From Micromonospora sediminimaris (GTDB taxonomy: Bacteria; Actinomycetota; Actinomycetes; Mycobacteriales; Micromonosporaceae): DNA of 64,000 nt. The DNA is taken from positions 1 to 64,000 of the forward strand of contig FOLJ01000018.1 of the NCBI GenBank assembly GCA_900112325.1, given 5' to 3'. This document shows positions 35,503 to 44,556 of the stretch, piece after piece (the stretch's first letter is position 1; each line of letters starts with the position of its first letter). The notes beneath the pieces were generated by a model that did not search any database, was not told the DNA's origin, and worked only from the letters and a program-made list of their open reading frames with translations. The position numbers were made by a program, and so were the translations under genes.

Positions 35503-36501
35503 TCAGGCCGGCACGCCGACCGCTACGGACATCACCGACCGGGTGGGCACCACCTGCTCCAGTCGGAGACCGGCGGCGGTGAACAACGGTTCGAGTTCGG
35601 CGGCCGTACGCTCCTGTCCGGTGCGTGCGGCCAGCATCATGAAGTCCATCTCCTTGCTCTGGTGCGGGTCGTTGCCCTCCGGGACGACCGCGTCGACCAC
35701 CAGTACCCGGCCGTGCGCCGGCATCGCGCGACGGCAGTTGGTCAGGATCCGTACGCTCCGCTCGTCGTCCCAGTTGTGCAGGATCCGCTTGAGCACGTGC
35801 ACGTCGGCGTGAGGCGCCTCGTCGAGGAAGTCGCCGGCCACGACCTTCCAGCGCCCGGCGACGTCCGGCTCGTCGAGCCGATGGCGGGCGACCACCTCGG
35901 CGCGGTCCAGCAGGATGCCTTGGAGGCCGGGGTGTTCGCGCAGCACGGTGAGCAGGAAGCCGCCTCGCCCGCCGCCGACGTCGGCGACCGTGCCGGTGTC
36001 GGGAAAGAGGCCGGTGCGGGCGAGGATCAGGTGCTCGGCGGCGCTGACCGTCTCCATGCCCTCGTAGTAGAGCGCTTCGACCTCGGCGTCGTTGTCGAAG
36101 TAGTCGTTCAACGAGCGCCCGAAGATCTCGTCGAACCCGGGTCGGCGCGCCCCCATCGCGTCGGTCACCCGGTGGCTCATCGTCCAGAACATCGTGTCGG
36201 TGAACATGAGGATGCCGGCCCGCGCCGGCACCGGGGAGTCCGACCGCAGCGCGGCGCCCTTGTCGGTGAGGGCGAACCGGCCGTCGTGCTCGTGCACCAC
36301 GTCCCGCGCGGCGAGCAGTCGCAGCACCCGGCGCAATCCGTCGACGTCGGTGCCGGTGGCGGCGGCCAACTCGGTGGCGGTGCGCGGACCGTCGGCCAGA
36401 TGGTCGGCGACGTTCACCGTCGCGGCCGCCCGCAGCGCCGCCGCGTAGGTGTAGCCCATCGCCTCCTGGTAGAGGGCCAGCGCCGACTGCAACCTGTCCA
36501 T
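35503..36501 (-). CDS. calO1: CalO1, O-methyltransferase of the orsellinate arm
   Basis: 332 residues of the plant-type/AcsO O-methyltransferase family. It has an N-terminal dimerisation and winged-helix part (YAAALRAAATVNVADHLADGPRTATELAAATGTD), then VADVGGGRGGFLLTVL (SAM motif I), ADVHVLKRILHNWDDE (the catalytic histidine region) and GRVLVVDAVVPEGN. It closely resembles CalO1, which methylates a ring hydroxyl of the orsellinate unit in calicheamicin. It is placed apart from the other O-genes, in a unit with a solute-binding-like protein, and is divergent from the class V PLP gene. Confidence 0.9.
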   Translation of the reverse strand: MDRLQSALALYQEAMGYTYAAALRAAATVNVADHLADGPRTATELAAATGTDVDGLRRVLRLLAARDVVHEHDGRFALTDKGAALRSDSPVPARAGILMFTDTMFWTMSHRVTDAMGARRPGFDEIFGRSLNDYFDNDAEVEALYYEGMETVSAAEHLILARTGLFPDTGTVADVGGGRGGFLLTVLREHPGLQGILLDRAEVVARHRLDEPDVAGRWKVVAGDFLDEAPHADVHVLKRILHNWDDERSVRILTNCRRAMPAHGRVLVVDAVVPEGNDPHQSKEMDFMMLAARTGQERTAAELEPLFTAAGLRLEQVVPTRSVMSVAVGVPA

Positions 36502-36620
36502 GTTTCCTCCGGGCCCGATCGCTACTGCCGCACACGCTTGCTCGGATGCTATACCGGAATGAAGTGGATGGCAGCGCTAGCCTCTGTTCACCGCAACTTG
36601 CGCGATAGCCTCGCCGCTTT

Positions 36621-36636
36621 TCACTTGAGAAAGTGA
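36621..36636. promoter_or_regulatory. Palindromic operator candidate between calO1 and the class V PLP gene
   Basis: TCACTTGAGAAAGTGA: arms TCACTT and AAGTGA with a 4-base spacer, in the AT-rich 204-base divergent region (36502-36705), 69 bases upstream of the plus-strand gene. The first 11 bases occur again at 43349-43359 upstream of calS13. No convincing -35/-10 pair was found in either direction here. Confidence 0.5.
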
Positions 36637-36705
36637 TTGTTCTGAGCGTCGGCCCGGACCGCCTCTGCGGCCTCCGGACCCGCCGTCGGCTACGAAGGGA
36701 TCACC

Positions 36706-38028
36706 GTGAGCCATACCGTGGAGTCCCCCGGCTCGGCCACCGTCCCGACGTCGGTGCCACCGAGCCCGTTGCGCACCGCGTCGTGGAGCCGCATCCGGGA
36801 ACTGTTCGCCCTGGACCCGACGACAGTGCATCTCAACACCGGAACCGTCGGGGCCATGCCGTACGAGGTCCTCGACACCGTCGACCGGGTCACCCGGCAG
36901 TGGACGGGTGGACTTCTGGACGTCTACCGGCCGGCCATGTTCACCGAGTACCGGGCCTTCATCGGCAAGACGTTCGGAGTGGACGAGGACGAGATCGTCA
37001 TCTGCCACAACGCGACCGAGGGCGTCGCCCGGGTCATCCACGGGCTGGACCTGCGCGCGGGTGACGAGGTGGTGACCACCACCCACGAGTGCTACTCGGT
37101 GTTGTCCAACTTCAACCTGCTGCGCAACCGGCACGGCATCGTGATGCGCACCGTCACCCCGCCGTCGGGCCACGACGTACGGGCCGAGGAGATCGTCGAC
37201 CTGGTCGAGTCGGCGATCACACCGCGTACCAGGGTGCTGTCGTTCGCGGCGATCACCCTCTTCACCGGCACCATGTTCCCCGTCCGGCAGCTGTGCGAGC
37301 TGGCTCACCGGTACGGCCTGACCACAGTCATCGACGGCGCCCTGATCCCCGGCATGCTCGACGTGAACCTGCGCGACTACGGCGCCGACTTCATCACCTG
37401 CTCCGGCTCGAAGTTCCAGTGCGGACCCCTCGGCACCGGCCTGATCTACGTCCGCAACAAGGTCATCCCCGAGTCCAACCCGCTGCCGTTGCCCACCTTC
37501 TGGCCGCTCATCTCGACCTGGTACCCGATGATGGGCAGCCCGCCGCCGCGTACCACAAACGAGGTCGCCAGCTACAACATGGGCGACTATCTACAAAGCG
37601 CCGGCAGCGCCAACCTGGCGCGCGGCGCCGCGCTGACCCGCGCCTTCGAACTGTGGGACGACATCGGGCGGGACCGCATCGAGCGGTACGTCATGGAGCT
37701 CGCCGAGTACGCGCGCGGCCGACTGATCGAGGCTTTCGGCGAGGAGGCCATGTACTCCCCCGGCGTCGATCCCCGGCTGCGCTCACCGCTGATCGCGTTC
37801 AATCCGTTCCGCCGCCCCGAGGACGCCTGGAACATCAAGAAGTTCATCACCTTCGTCAAACGACTGGAGACCGAGCACCGGATCTGGACCCGTTGGACCG
37901 AGTTCGACGTCCCCGGATCGCCGCACCAGCACTACGCGGCACGCATCACCACGCATCTGTTCAACACGCGTGCGGAGATCGACCACAGCGTCCGGACGAT
38001 GGTCCGCCTTGCCGAGGAGATGTCCTGA
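36706..38028 (+). CDS. Class V PLP enzyme (isopenicillin-N-epimerase / cysteine lyase-like)
   Basis: 440 residues. PLP fold type I, class V: HLNTGTVGAMPYEVL, HNATEGVARVIHGLDL, THECYSVLSNFNLL, VIDGALIPGMLDVNL, and CSGSKFQCGPLGTGL with the PLP lysine near residue 235. The family holds epimerases, cysteine desulfurases and C-S lyases (C-DES). The calicheamicin cluster has a gene described as C-DES-like (CalS4), and this may be the equivalent. A cysteine-desulfurase-like active-site cysteine is not evident, so a lyase or epimerase reading is favoured. It leads a three-gene unit with a solute-binding-like protein and a DUF885 peptidase. Confidence 0.75.
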   Translation: MSHTVESPGSATVPTSVPPSPLRTASWSRIRELFALDPTTVHLNTGTVGAMPYEVLDTVDRVTRQWTGGLLDVYRPAMFTEYRAFIGKTFGVDEDEIVICHNATEGVARVIHGLDLRAGDEVVTTTHECYSVLSNFNLLRNRHGIVMRTVTPPSGHDVRAEEIVDLVESAITPRTRVLSFAAITLFTGTMFPVRQLCELAHRYGLTTVIDGALIPGMLDVNLRDYGADFITCSGSKFQCGPLGTGLIYVRNKVIPESNPLPLPTFWPLISTWYPMMGSPPPRTTNEVASYNMGDYLQSAGSANLARGAALTRAFELWDDIGRDRIERYVMELAEYARGRLIEAFGEEAMYSPGVDPRLRSPLIAFNPFRRPEDAWNIKKFITFVKRLETEHRIWTRWTEFDVPGSPHQHYAARITTHLFNTRAEIDHSVRTMVRLAEEMS

Positions 38029-38029
38029 G

Positions 38030-39703
38030 GTGACCCAGGCACGCAGCACCACGATCAGCACACCCGGCACCCGGCAGCGGAACATCCTGCGGTTGCTCGG
38101 TACCACCGCCGTCCATCAGGCCGACCCGGCCGCCGCCTGGTCCCCGGCCGAGCGCCAACTGCTGCGGCTGACCACGCGGCAACTGGTCAGCTACCGAGGG
38201 GCGGCTGACCCGACCGACTGGCGGGCCCTCGGCCCGGTCGGCGACCTGGCCGTCGACGTGCCGTCCACCTACAACGCCGGGCTCGGCGCCAGTCACCGCT
38301 CGTACGTGGCACACCTGCGCCCGGACGTGTGGTGGGACACCCCGCAGCCGAGGCGGATCACCGCTCACGACGTCGTACGCGGCTTCAAGCGGCTCGCCAA
38401 CCCCGTGACCCGCCATCCCGCGCTGCCCTACTTCCGCAGCACGATACGAGGCATGGACCGGTACTGCGCGGAGTACGCCGCCGCCGTCGCCGGTCAGCCG
38501 GTCTCCGCGGCACTGCTGGCCGGCTTCGCCGACGCGCACGATCTGCCCGGCGTGTTCGCCCTCGACGACGAGACGGTCGTCATCGAACTTGTCCGCCCGG
38601 CGTTGGACTTTCCCGACATGCTCGCCCTGTCCTGCACCTCCCCGGCCCCCGCCGAGTACGACGCGTACCTGCCGGGCAGCCCCGAACTGCACGCGCATCT
38701 CGTCGCCAGCGGGCCGTACCGGGTCGCCGCATGGCAGCCCGGGGAGACCATCCGGTTGGAACCGAACCCCACCTGGCGTCCGGAGAGCGACCCGGTGCGG
38801 CACCAGCGTTTCGACGCGGTGGAGTTCCGGGTCTCCGACGACGGTCCGCGCCGGCTGGCCGACCAGCTCGCCGCCGACGTGGCCGACCTGCCGTGGGGGG
38901 TGCCCGTCGGCGAGGTGAGCGGGTACCGGGCCGACCCGTTCCTGGTGTTCAACCTGCGCGACCCGGCCAACCCGGCGGTGGCCACGGCAGCCGTGCGGCG
39001 GGTCATCGCCGACGCGATCGACCGGTCCGCGCTGGCCCGGATCGCCCGCGCCGACGACCCGTGGTCGGCGATTCGCGAGGCGTACACCGTGGTGCCGCCG
39101 GGCAACGACGGACACCTGCCGCCGGACCCACCGGCCGCCCCACCGGTGCACGGCACCCCCCGCGAGCGGCTCACCGCCGCCGGTCATCCGGACGGACTCG
39201 TCCTGACCGCTGTGTGCCCCGACCGGACCGAGGAGCTGGCCCTGGCCCGCGCCTGGGCCGCCGACCTGGCCACGGCCGGCATCGAGGTACGGCTGGTGGC
39301 GTTGGACGAGGCGACGCACCGGGCGCTGCTCACCGGCGCCGCAGGCGCACCGGCGCAAAGCTGGGACGTCAGCACCACGTCGTGGACGGCGCCGTGGGGG
39401 TACGGCAACGCGCGGGTGTTCCTCCAGCCGCTGGTGGATGGCGCACGGCCCAGCGGCCACCGCGACGAGGAGATCGACCGGATGGTCGAGGAGGCGGTCG
39501 ACGCCGCCGATCCCCGGGAGGCCGTGGCGTGCTGGCAGCGGGTGCAGCGACGGCTGCTGGCCGACGCTGCGGTCGTACCCCTGCTGTTCCGACGCCCCAC
39601 CGGCGCGGCGCCGCGCGGGCCACGGGTGCGCGCCGCCGATGCCCTGCCCTCGCTCGGTGGCCTGGCCGACCTCGGCGACGTCCGCCTGAGGAACGAGCGG
39701 TGA
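38030..39703 (+). CDS. Signal-less solute-binding-protein family 5 homologue (2)
   Basis: 557 residues from the GTG at 38030, two bases after the previous stop; GAGGAG lies upstream inside that gene. SBP_bac_5 features: VAHLRPDVWWDTPQPRRITAHDVVRGFKRLANP, GPYRVAAWQPGETIRLEPNPTWRPESDP, DLPWGVPVGEV, and AVRRVIADAIDRSAL. It is a clear but distant paralogue of the protein at 33777-35483, sharing the same motif order, and again has no signal peptide or lipobox. It is coupled by a GTGA overlap to a DUF885 peptidase gene. An intracellular binding or carrier role is likely; transport seems unlikely without partners. Confidence 0.85.
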   Translation: MTQARSTTISTPGTRQRNILRLLGTTAVHQADPAAAWSPAERQLLRLTTRQLVSYRGAADPTDWRALGPVGDLAVDVPSTYNAGLGASHRSYVAHLRPDVWWDTPQPRRITAHDVVRGFKRLANPVTRHPALPYFRSTIRGMDRYCAEYAAAVAGQPVSAALLAGFADAHDLPGVFALDDETVVIELVRPALDFPDMLALSCTSPAPAEYDAYLPGSPELHAHLVASGPYRVAAWQPGETIRLEPNPTWRPESDPVRHQRFDAVEFRVSDDGPRRLADQLAADVADLPWGVPVGEVSGYRADPFLVFNLRDPANPAVATAAVRRVIADAIDRSALARIARADDPWSAIREAYTVVPPGNDGHLPPDPPAAPPVHGTPRERLTAAGHPDGLVLTAVCPDRTEELALARAWAADLATAGIEVRLVALDEATHRALLTGAAGAPAQSWDVSTTSWTAPWGYGNARVFLQPLVDGARPSGHRDEEIDRMVEEAVDAADPREAVACWQRVQRRLLADAAVVPLLFRRPTGAAPRGPRVRAADALPSLGGLADLGDVRLRNER

Positions 39704-40941
39704 GCACCGCCGAGGAGGTCGTCGCCGACTACCTCACGCTCGGGCTGCGGATGGGTCGATTGGTCGACGGCTACGTCGACTGTTGGTTCGGCGATCCGGC
39801 GCTTGCCGCCCGGGTCGCCGCCGAGCCGGTCCCCGCCCCGGCGACGTTGGCCGGGCAGGCCGGTGAGCTGCTGACCCGGCTGTCCGACGCGGACCTGCAC
39901 ACCGACCGCCGGCGGTTCCTCACCGCCCAGGTGCGGGCCGTGCACTGCGCCGCCCGGCGGGCCGCCGGTGAGCCGATCGGCTTCCTCGACGAGGTACGAA
40001 CCTATTTCGGCGTCGAGATCGGGCTCGGCGACCCGGAGCGGTACGCGGCGGTGCATGACGCGATCGGCGCGCTGCTGCCCGGCAGCGGCACGCTGATGGA
40101 GCGGGTGGAGGAGTTCTACGCCCGCAACGTGGTGCCGCCGGATCGACTGGGTCCGGCGGTACGGGCCGTCACCGACGCGCTGCGTGAGCGTGCCCGGCCG
40201 CTGCTGGGGCTGCCCACTGCCGAGCAGGTGGAGATCGAGGTGGTCCGCGACCGGCCATGGAACGCGTTCAACCGCTACCACGGCGGGTTCCGCTCCACGG
40301 TGACCCTGAACGAGACGGCGGGCCGCACGATCGCGGTGCTGCCGTTGATGGCGACGCACGAGGCGTACCCCGGTCACCACGCCGAGCACTGTCTCAAGGA
40401 AGCCGGCCTGGTCCGGCAGCGGGGCTGGGACGAGCACCGGATCGCCCTGGTCAACACGCCACAGTGCCTGATGGCCGAGGGAACCGCCGAGCACGGTGCG
40501 ACCGCCCTGCTCGGCCCCGGTTGGGGCCGGTGGACCAGCGAACTGCTGACCGACCAGGGCGTCACCGTCGAAGGTGAGCTGGTCGAACGGCTGGTCGCAC
40601 TGGTCAACCAGCTCATGCCGGCTCGCCAGGACGCGGCGATCCTGCTGCATGACCGGGGCGTACCGCCCGACGACGTGGTGGCCTACCTGCACCGGTGGCT
40701 GCTGCTGCCCCGGGACCGGGCCGAGCAGATCGTCACCTTCCTGGTCGATCCGTTGTGGCGGGCGTACTCCACCACCTACGTCGAGGGCGCCCGGCTGGTC
40801 GGCTCGTGGTTGGCCGCCCGGCCGGCCGAGGTGCCGCTGATCGAGCGGTATCGCACCCTGTTGACGGAGCAGGCGCTGCCCGGTCAACTGCACGACGACA
40901 TCGTCGCGGAGGCGGCCGCTCCGGTCCCCACGGCCAGCTGA
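39700..40941 (+). CDS. DUF885 zinc-peptidase-like protein
   Basis: 413 residues, start GTG overlapping the previous stop (39700-39703). DUF885 proteins are predicted metallopeptidases. The motif THEAYPGHHAEH near residue 217 carries the HExxxxHH zinc ligands, and EGTAEHGA further on supplies a second conserved glutamate region. It is shorter than the usual ~550-600 residues, lacking part of the N-terminal half, and has no signal peptide, so it should act in the cytoplasm. Its coupling to a peptide-binding-type protein suggests hydrolysis of an amide or peptide-like bond on a bound ligand. Confidence 0.82.
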   Translation: MSTAEEVVADYLTLGLRMGRLVDGYVDCWFGDPALAARVAAEPVPAPATLAGQAGELLTRLSDADLHTDRRRFLTAQVRAVHCAARRAAGEPIGFLDEVRTYFGVEIGLGDPERYAAVHDAIGALLPGSGTLMERVEEFYARNVVPPDRLGPAVRAVTDALRERARPLLGLPTAEQVEIEVVRDRPWNAFNRYHGGFRSTVTLNETAGRTIAVLPLMATHEAYPGHHAEHCLKEAGLVRQRGWDEHRIALVNTPQCLMAEGTAEHGATALLGPGWGRWTSELLTDQGVTVEGELVERLVALVNQLMPARQDAAILLHDRGVPPDDVVAYLHRWLLLPRDRAEQIVTFLVDPLWRAYSTTYVEGARLVGSWLAARPAEVPLIERYRTLLTEQALPGQLHDDIVAEAAAPVPTAS

Positions 40942-40952
40942 TCCGGCCGGCG

Positions 40953-42146
40953 TCAGCGGCGCCGGGACAGATACGCCTCGGTCGCGTCGGCGGCGCGTAC
41001 CGCGCCGCCGGCCTGCCGCACCTGCTCCCGCATCGCCGCCACCCGCTGCGCCAGCGCAGGGTCGCCGGCCACCCGCTCGACCGCGGCGAGCAGCTCCTGC
41101 CCGTCGGCCTTCTCCCCCGGCAGGAGCACACCGAGACCGAGCTGGTCGACCCGGCGGGCCATCGGCTGCACGTCGAAGGAGTGCGGTACGACAACCAGTG
41201 GGCGTCCCCAGTGCAGCGCCTCCATCAGGGTGCCCATGCCACCGTGCGTGACGCAGACACTCGCCCGTTCCAGCACCTCCACATGCGGCACCCACGGGTG
41301 CGCCTCCACGTTCGGCGGCAGTTCGCCGAGCTGCGCCGGGTCGACCTGGTCGCCGAGGGTCATCACCACGTGCCAGGGCTGGTCGGCGAACGCGCGGGCA
41401 CAGTCGCGGAAGAACTCCGGCCGGTCGTTGAAGGTGGTGCCGAGCGACACCAGCACGACCGGTAGGTCGCCGACGGGCGGTGTCCACCGCCCGAGAAAAC
41501 GTCGTTGCCCGAAACAGGGCCCCACGAACTCGAACCGCTCGTCGAAGCTCTCCCCGGCGATCTGGAACGCCTTCGGCACGAACACCAGGTTGAACTGCTC
41601 GACGTGCTGCCAGCACGCGACCACCGACCGGGTCAGACCGTGCTCGGCGAGCAACGCCGCCAGGGTGTCCCGGAACGCCGGGAGGTCCAGCGGGTCGATC
41701 GTGCCGGCCAACTCGATCATGTCCCGGGAGAAGGAGTAGTGCTCGTTGGAGGCGAAGGCGGCGCTGAGCCGGCCGGCCGGCCGATCCCAGCGGGCGGCCA
41801 GCAGCTGCCCGGCGATGAACGGGAAGTCGTCGTAGAGGATCAGGTCCGGGACGTCGTCGTCGAGCGCGGCAGCGGTGGCCCGCAGCACCGACACGTTCTC
41901 CCGCAGATACATCAGGTGCGGTCGGACACCGAGGTCGTCGGCGCCGAAAACCTCGGCGGCGTCAGCGTCGATGATCTCCGAGGCGTACGGCACCACGGTC
42001 GCGCCGGCCGCCGCGACCGGCGCGGCGAACCCGCCTGCCGTGACGTAGCTGACCCGGTGTCCACGCCGGACCAGCTCGGTGACCACCGCCAGGGTGGGCA
42101 GGACCAGGCCGTGGCTGGCCACGTTGACGAAGAGCAGATGGGCCAC
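40953..42146 (-). CDS. calG2: Glycosyltransferase CalG2 (thiosugar transfer)
   Basis: 397 residues from a GTG preceded by GGAG. GT-B fold; N-terminus AHLLFVNVASHGLVLPTLAVVTELVRRGHRVSYVTAGGF, acceptor-side strings DDLGVRPHLMYLRENVSVLRATA and SNEHYSFSRDM, donor site VCVTHGGMGTLMEALHWGRPLVVVP. It follows CalG2 closely along its length. CalG2 adds the 4-thio-dideoxysugar through the hydroxylamine oxygen of the first sugar. The partner aldo-keto reductase is encoded 52 bases upstream in the same unit. Confidence 0.94.
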   Translation of the reverse strand: MAHLLFVNVASHGLVLPTLAVVTELVRRGHRVSYVTAGGFAAPVAAAGATVVPYASEIIDADAAEVFGADDLGVRPHLMYLRENVSVLRATAAALDDDVPDLILYDDFPFIAGQLLAARWDRPAGRLSAAFASNEHYSFSRDMIELAGTIDPLDLPAFRDTLAALLAEHGLTRSVVACWQHVEQFNLVFVPKAFQIAGESFDERFEFVGPCFGQRRFLGRWTPPVGDLPVVLVSLGTTFNDRPEFFRDCARAFADQPWHVVMTLGDQVDPAQLGELPPNVEAHPWVPHVEVLERASVCVTHGGMGTLMEALHWGRPLVVVPHSFDVQPMARRVDQLGLGVLLPGEKADGQELLAAVERVAGDPALAQRVAAMREQVRQAGGAVRAADATEAYLSRRR

Positions 42147-42198
42147 CGGTCGACTCCGTCCGTGGTCGCGTCCCGCACCGGTGCGGGACGGGTTCAGG

Positions 42199-43191
42199 TC
42201 AGGACATCCAGGCGTCCGGTGCCGGACCGCCGCGCCCCGGCGGCGGGAACAGCTCGTCCAACCGGGCCAGTTCGTCGGCCGCCAGTGGCTGCTCCAACGC
42301 CCGCAGGGCACCGTCGAGGTGCTCCGGGGTACGGGGACCGACCACGGCCGCGGTCACTCCCGGCCGGTGCAGCACCCAGGCCATGCCGACCTCGGCCGGG
42401 TCCCGTCCGAGATCGGCGCAGAAGCGCTCGTACGTCTCCAGCGCCGCGCGGTGCCGGGCCAGCCCCTCAGCGGCCCGCCCCTGGGCGGACTTCACCGCCG
42501 TGCCCTCCGCCCGCTTGCGCAGCACACCGCTGAGCAGGCCACCGTGCAGCGGCGACCAGACCAGCACGCCGATGCCCTCGGCTGCGGCGGCCGGTAGCAC
42601 CTCCAACTCGACGTACCGGCTGACCAGGTTGTAGACGCACTGCTCGCTGGCGAGACCGAGCAGCCGGTGCCGGCGGGCGGCCTCCTGTGCGCTGACCAGG
42701 TCCCAGCCGGCGAAGTTGGAGGATCCCACGTAGCGGACCTTGCCCTGGCGCACCAGTTGCTCCATGGCCTGCCAGATCTCGTCCCAGCCGACCTCCCGGT
42801 CGACCTGGTGCATCTGATAGAGGTCGATGGTGTCGGTCTGCAACCGACGCAGCGACGCCTCGCAGGCGGCGACGACATGCCGGGCGGACAGCCCCCGGTC
42901 GTTGGGGTTGTCACTCATCGGATTGCCCACCTTGGTGGCCAGCACCACCGAGTCGCGGCGGGACGGGTCCTTGGCCAGCCAGCGGCCGATCATCTCCTCG
43001 GTCCAGCCACGGTGTACGCGCCATCCGTAGATGTCCGCGGTGTCGACCAGGTTGACCCCGCGGTTCCACGCGTGGTCGAGCAGCCGGTGGGCGTCGGACT
43101 CGTCGACCCGACCGCCGAAGTTGACGGTCCCGATCGCGACCCGGCTCACCCGCAGGCCGGTCCGGCCGAGCCGGACATGCAGCGACGCCAC
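42199..43191 (-). CDS. Aldo-keto reductase (NDP-deoxysugar reductase)
   Basis: 330 residues from the GTG at 43191 directly behind GGAGGTACGG; an ATG at 43224 would lack a ribosome site. AKR barrel with the tetrad visible: Asp and Tyr in VDTADIYG, Lys in LATKVG, His in YQMHQVD. Close relatives in antibiotic clusters reduce NDP-hexose enone or 3-keto intermediates after 2,3-dehydration (EryBII/TylC1 type). It therefore fits with the 2,3-dehydratase at 55555-56979 in making the 2-deoxy thiosugar that the neighbouring CalG2 uses. A CalS12-like role is possible. Confidence 0.82.
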   Translation of the reverse strand: MASLHVRLGRTGLRVSRVAIGTVNFGGRVDESDAHRLLDHAWNRGVNLVDTADIYGWRVHRGWTEEMIGRWLAKDPSRRDSVVLATKVGNPMSDNPNDRGLSARHVVAACEASLRRLQTDTIDLYQMHQVDREVGWDEIWQAMEQLVRQGKVRYVGSSNFAGWDLVSAQEAARRHRLLGLASEQCVYNLVSRYVELEVLPAAAAEGIGVLVWSPLHGGLLSGVLRKRAEGTAVKSAQGRAAEGLARHRAALETYERFCADLGRDPAEVGMAWVLHRPGVTAAVVGPRTPEHLDGALRALEQPLAADELARLDELFPPPGRGGPAPDAWMS

Positions 43192-43387
43192 CCGTACCTC
43201 CCTGTGCCGGGCCGGATCCACCATCCGGCAACCACCCTTACACGATATAGATTTATGAAGCATGCGACGTGGGGCGATACGAGGTCCGCAATCAGGAAGA
43301 ACGGTTAGCACCCCTGGGCGCCCTTCCGCCCTTGACCACCCTCATTAATCACTTGAGAATCATGTGGCACCTATCGAGGGGGGCGCG
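43192..43387. promoter_or_regulatory. Divergent promoter region aldo-keto reductase / calS13
   Basis: 196 bases. Towards calS13: TTGACC (43332-43337), 17 bases, GAGAAT (43355-43360), 27 bases before the ATG. The -10 box lies within TCACTTGAGAATCATG (43349-43364), related to the palindrome at 36621-36636. Towards the reductase there is an AT-rich patch (complement of 43244-43258, TATATC and TAAATC) but no good -35 box. Confidence 0.5.
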
Positions 43388-44518
43388 ATGATCCCGTTGT
43401 CCAAGGTCGCCATGTCACCGGACGTCGGCCGACGCGTCTCCGCCGTGCTGCACAGCGGGCGTCTGGAGCACGGGCCGACCGTGGCCGAGTACGAGGCTGC
43501 GGTCGGCGAACGCATCGGCAACCCCCGCGTCGTGTCGGTCAACTGCGGCACCGCCGGACTGCACCTGGCCCTCAGCCTCGCCGCCCGCCCCGGGCCCGGG
43601 CAGGCCGCTCAGGCCGATCCGGGCGAGGTGCTGAGCACCCCGCTGACCTTCGAGGGCACCAACTGGCCGGCCCTCGCCAACGGGCTGCGGGTGCGCTGGG
43701 TCGATGTCGACCCGGCGACGCTCAACGTCGACCTGGACGATCTGGCGGCCAAGATCTCGCCGGCCACCCGGGCCATAGTGGTCGTGCACTGGCTCGGATA
43801 CCCGGTGGACCTCAACCGGCTCTCCGCCATAGTGGATCAGGCCGCGGCCCGGTACGGGCACCGGCCGCTGATCATCGAGGACTGCGCTCAGGCGTGGGGC
43901 GCCACCTACCGGGGCACCCCGCTGGGCACGCACGGCAACGTCTGCGTGTTCAGCACCGGGGCGATCAAGACCCTCACCACCGGCAGCGGCGGACTGGTCG
44001 TGCTGCCCGACGACGACCTGCACGAGCGGCTGCGGCTGCGCCGGTGGCTGGGCATCGAGCGAGCCTCGGACCGGATCACCGGCGACTACGACGTGGCCGA
44101 ATGGGGTTACCGTTTCGTCCTCAACGAGATCGGCGGCGCGATCGGCCTGTCCAACCTGGAACACGTTGACGAACTGCTGCGCCGGCACCGGGAGAACGCC
44201 GCCTACTACGACAAGGAGTTGACCGGTCTCGACGGCGTCGAACACACCGAACGCGCCGACGACCGGGAGCCCTCGTTCTGGGTGTACCCCCTGAAGGTGC
44301 GCGACCGTGCCGCGTTCATGCGCCGGCTGCACGAGGCCGGCATCGCCAGCAGTGTCATCTCCCGCCGCAACGACGCGCACAGCTGCATGGCGTCGTCACG
44401 AGCCCACCTGTCCGGCCTGGACTCGGTGGCCGACCGGGTGGTCTACATCCCGGTGGGCTGGTGGCTCACCGCGGAGGACCGCTCCCACGTCGTCGAAACG
44501 ATCAGATCCGGCTGGTGA
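43388..44518 (+). CDS. calS13: CalS13, sugar 4-aminotransferase (DegT/DnrJ/WecE family)
   Basis: 376 residues from the ATG at 43388 with a GAGGGGG site. PLP-dependent sugar aminotransferase: NCGTAGLHLALSLA, TPLTFEGTNWPAL, IIEDCAQAWGATYRG and FSTGAIKTLTTGSGGL with the PLP lysine, then NEIGGAIGLSNLE. CalS13 of calicheamicin biosynthesis converts TDP-4-keto-6-deoxyglucose to the 4-amino sugar, the precursor of the hydroxylamino sugar that CalG3 attaches. calG3 follows 38 bases later, which supports this. It opens the 15-kb plus-strand run. Confidence 0.92.
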   Translation: MIPLSKVAMSPDVGRRVSAVLHSGRLEHGPTVAEYEAAVGERIGNPRVVSVNCGTAGLHLALSLAARPGPGQAAQADPGEVLSTPLTFEGTNWPALANGLRVRWVDVDPATLNVDLDDLAAKISPATRAIVVVHWLGYPVDLNRLSAIVDQAAARYGHRPLIIEDCAQAWGATYRGTPLGTHGNVCVFSTGAIKTLTTGSGGLVVLPDDDLHERLRLRRWLGIERASDRITGDYDVAEWGYRFVLNEIGGAIGLSNLEHVDELLRRHRENAAYYDKELTGLDGVEHTERADDREPSFWVYPLKVRDRAAFMRRLHEAGIASSVISRRNDAHSCMASSRAHLSGLDSVADRVVYIPVGWWLTAEDRSHVVETIRSGW

Positions 44519-44556
44519 ACCACGCCAGCCGTCACCTCGACCCGAAGGGCACCGAC

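Noticed and set aside
38329..39699. Open frame reading through into the DUF885 gene from 38329
   Set aside because: The upstream part is a shadow of the solute-binding-like gene; the real start is the GTG at 39700 with a 4-base overlap.
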